Origin: Rodentolepis nana
Taxonomy: Eukaryota; Platyhelminthes; Cestoda; Cyclophyllidea; Hymenolepididae
NCBI GenBank assembly: GCA_900617975.1
Contig: UZAE01013393.1
Coordinates: forward strand, 908 to 22,906
Direction of reading: 5' to 3'
DNA length: 21,999 bases
Below, piece by piece: positions 19,998 through 21,999 of this stretch. The position numbers and the translations under genes were made by a program. Position 1 is the first letter of the stretch, and each line of letters starts with the position of its first letter. The notes below the pieces were generated by a model. That model had not been told where the DNA came from, ran no database searches, and saw nothing but the letters and a program-made list of their open reading frames with translations.

Positions 19998-21012
19998 TTT
20001 GTGTTTGTTGAACTTTTTATTTAACTCCTAAAAAGATTTGAATCCACAACAGCTGTTACCAACAATTCACCCTCTCGTTTCCTATGCTTATAGAAATAAA
20101 ACGGTATTTTGGGGCAAAAATGATTAATCAGTCGAATTGGAGAGAATTTGGCTATTTTAAGCCGTGCAAATTTCACAAAATCGCAGGTAAATAAATGACT
20201 AATCATGTTAAAATCATTGAGGAAGTAAGTTTGAGGGTCAATTCAAGTGAAAATTGGAATTTGTCATCAATATTCCTTTAATGAAAGATCGCTTTCAAGC
20301 ACTGCATTGGATGAACCAATAGTGTTTTAGATACTTTTGCACTATTCGAGCATTAATATTAATATTATTATTAAAAATATTCCAGATACATTTCGAGGTG
20401 CATTATTTTGCACTTGAATGTGCTCATTCAATTTCATACAAGATTGGTGATGTTGATAGGGAAAACTGGCGTTTTATTCCTAGGAAACTCAAAATAAGAG
20501 CCTTAGAAATGATCAATTTGATCTTTAATTAAATATCCACAATAACCCTTAATCCAGCTTCACTCGAATCATATTACAAAGGTGCTTCCAGTTTAACCTG
20601 TTTTCGATAAATTGTTGCTCAGATGCAATTAAGGGCAATTAATATGATCGACTTAAGAAGTCCTTAAGTCATGCAATATTTGGTTAAAATTTCTTCGAAA
20701 TGTATTACTTATCCTTGCAATCTCTTCCATATGATCAGATTTGTCCCATTTTTCAACCTACAGGCTCCCTGATACTTCTTCGCAAGGTGAGGACATTTGA
20801 GTTGATATCATTCCAGTGAACTGATTGAGTGTTCGACTTAAATGTGAGTTCTTTTGGTGTGAGACATCTTCTAGTCAACTGCAATTATAGACCCTATTTT
20901 AACTAGGTGAGTTCGAGCGGGTTTAAACGAGATGTGGCAATTGTGTATACACAGCGACGCAATAAACAGATTGATATGTGTGCTGCCAACATGCGTCAAT
21001 CAAACCAACTGT

Positions 21013-21057
21013 GTTTAGGACTGTGGCCTGATTATGGCGCCTCGAGGCAGTCTAAAC
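21013..21057. other. Imperfect hairpin with CCTCGAGG core
   Basis: GTTTAGGACTG (21013-21023) pairs with CAGTCTAAAC (21048-21057), giving 10 pairs with one bulged G. The 24-nt loop contains most of the 10-bp palindrome GCCTCGAGGC (21039-21048). No promoter or terminator that would make it an RNA gene is visible. Confidence 0.4.
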
Positions 21058-21647
21058 CAACAAATACCATAAGTTAAGCTTTTTTTCTGCAACAAAATCA
21101 AATCTCATTCCCGATGGTGCCATGAAGTAAGGCAAGTTGTATATTCTACGCACAACGAAGTCCCATTTCTATCTGTACTTGTAATAGTGAATAGCATCAG
21201 AGAACACCTAGATATTCAAATAACCAAGACAAATTTCTCACTCCATTGAGTCCTAGAACATGAAGGAAGCCATATGCCTTAGTAGATCGATTTTTTCAAC
21301 AAATTATTTTATTTATTTTTTAAAATAGGGGAATTTGAAAATAAGGCAAAGACATTTAGATATTTAAACTCGAACAAGTCGTATAGCAAGTTGGCAACAT
21401 ACCATTAAGTCCAAAGCCACTAATTAAATTGAACAGAAAATGATTGAATAATGCAGATGTCAATAGTTCGACTGATGCTGTGGCGATCTCCAAGACTTAT
21501 CGGGTGGAATTCACAATTATTGATACGGTAGTCCCCTTCAAAGCGTTTAAAGAAAATTTTACATTTTAGACGAAATTTCATCCTTTGTGCGGGCTCTAGG
21601 TTCTTCAAGCTTATTAAAAATTTAACAAAGTGCTTTAATTTTAATGT

Positions 21648-21940
21648 GGGATGTGCGATAGACTTACCTCCATGTGGTGCACCCTGGACAACGTATATTC
21701 ATACGTCAAAAAGGTCTATAAATTGGCAGTTGACTTCTGACTTCAAACTACCATCACCTCACTGTATGTCATTGTCGACTACTTTCACAGTACTCATCTT
21801 ACCTTTTCACTGCCTTTGCGTCTGTTTGGCTCTTCTACATATGCGAATCACTCTTCTGTTCACCATCCCTCGACTTTCTGTTACTTTGATGTTCCTCATC
21901 CTCTCTGTGAAGCCCGAAATCAGCTAGATGGCTAATGATA
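21648..21940 (+). mobile_element. Family 1 SINE, copy G (interrupted by mariner)
   Basis: Normal module order from GGATGTGCGATAGACTTACC to CAGCTAGATGGCTAATGATA. It then stops at the TA of the tail hairpin, where other copies continue to GCCTGCCATTTG. The rest of the tail presumably lies beyond the window on the far side of the inserted transposon. Its 5' flank is visible but a target-site duplication cannot be tested here. Confidence 0.8.
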
Positions 21941-21999
21941 TTAGGTTGGCAACTAAGCAATTGTCGATTTCAAATAAGAAGGCAAATTCGGAATTTTTG
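21941..21999 (+). mobile_element. Mariner-like terminal inverted repeat (runs off window)
   Basis: TTAGGTTGGCAACTAAGC starts directly after a TA dinucleotide (21939-21940). The TTAGGTTGG start and the following AAxTAAG-type string resemble mariner-family transposon ends, which insert at TA and duplicate it. Only 59 bases are in view, so whether it is a full transposon or a short non-autonomous derivative is unknown. No transposase is visible. Confidence 0.6.

Larger units (their letters stand above)
19465..21647. other. Gene-free stretch
   Basis: No gene I can support; the 81-codon frame at 19667-19912 is not recognised. It holds a G-rich tract (19951-19997), an AT repeat near 20350-20375 and a bulged hairpin (21013-21057). 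Confidence 0.55.

Overview
The window looks like nuclear DNA from an animal. It is AT-rich, has no bacterial-style packed genes, and carries dinucleotide microsatellites, unusually long G/C homopolymers and interspersed retroelements. The only recognisable protein-coding material is a decayed non-LTR retrotransposon (LINE) with an RNase H domain and a C-terminal CCHC knuckle of the I/Jockey superfamily type. That style of LINE tail, plus a mariner-type terminal repeat at the right edge, fits an arthropod best. I cannot fix the taxon from sequence alone. I see no convincing host gene or exon; most short ORFs fall in repeats or unrecognisable AT-rich sequence.

Layout. 1-690 holds a GT microsatellite and a minus-strand tRNA-derived SINE candidate (363-673). 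After gene-free sequence, 2814-3760 is a minus-strand, internally expanded copy of a second short element, here called family 1. Other family 1 copies lie at 6115-6421 (-), 8073-8393 (+), 10331-10510 (-, lacking its tail), 12181-12506 (+), 18088-19451 (+, expanded to 1.36 kb) and 21648-21940 (+, interrupted by a mariner-like element from 21941 to the window end). A 5'-truncated, mutated LINE lies at about 15541-16843 (+). Between these are stretches of 1-3 kb with no gene I can support. They hold only simple repeats, small palindromes and a few weak regulatory-looking clusters.

How the parts fit together. The last ~60 bp of family 1 elements match the last ~60 bp of the LINE, including a small TGATA-N2-TATCA hairpin and the motif GCCTGCCATTTGAAAT, followed by an AAT/AAAT-rich end. 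Four copies are bounded by imperfect 13-16 bp target-site duplications. The simplest reading is that family 1 is a SINE mobilised by this LINE lineage through a shared 3' tail. The most unusual feature is that two copies have multiplied internal modules into disordered arrays. One complete array sits inside a single target-site duplication and contains an exact 107-bp block twice, 704 bp apart. Whether these expansions arose during reverse transcription or afterwards is open.
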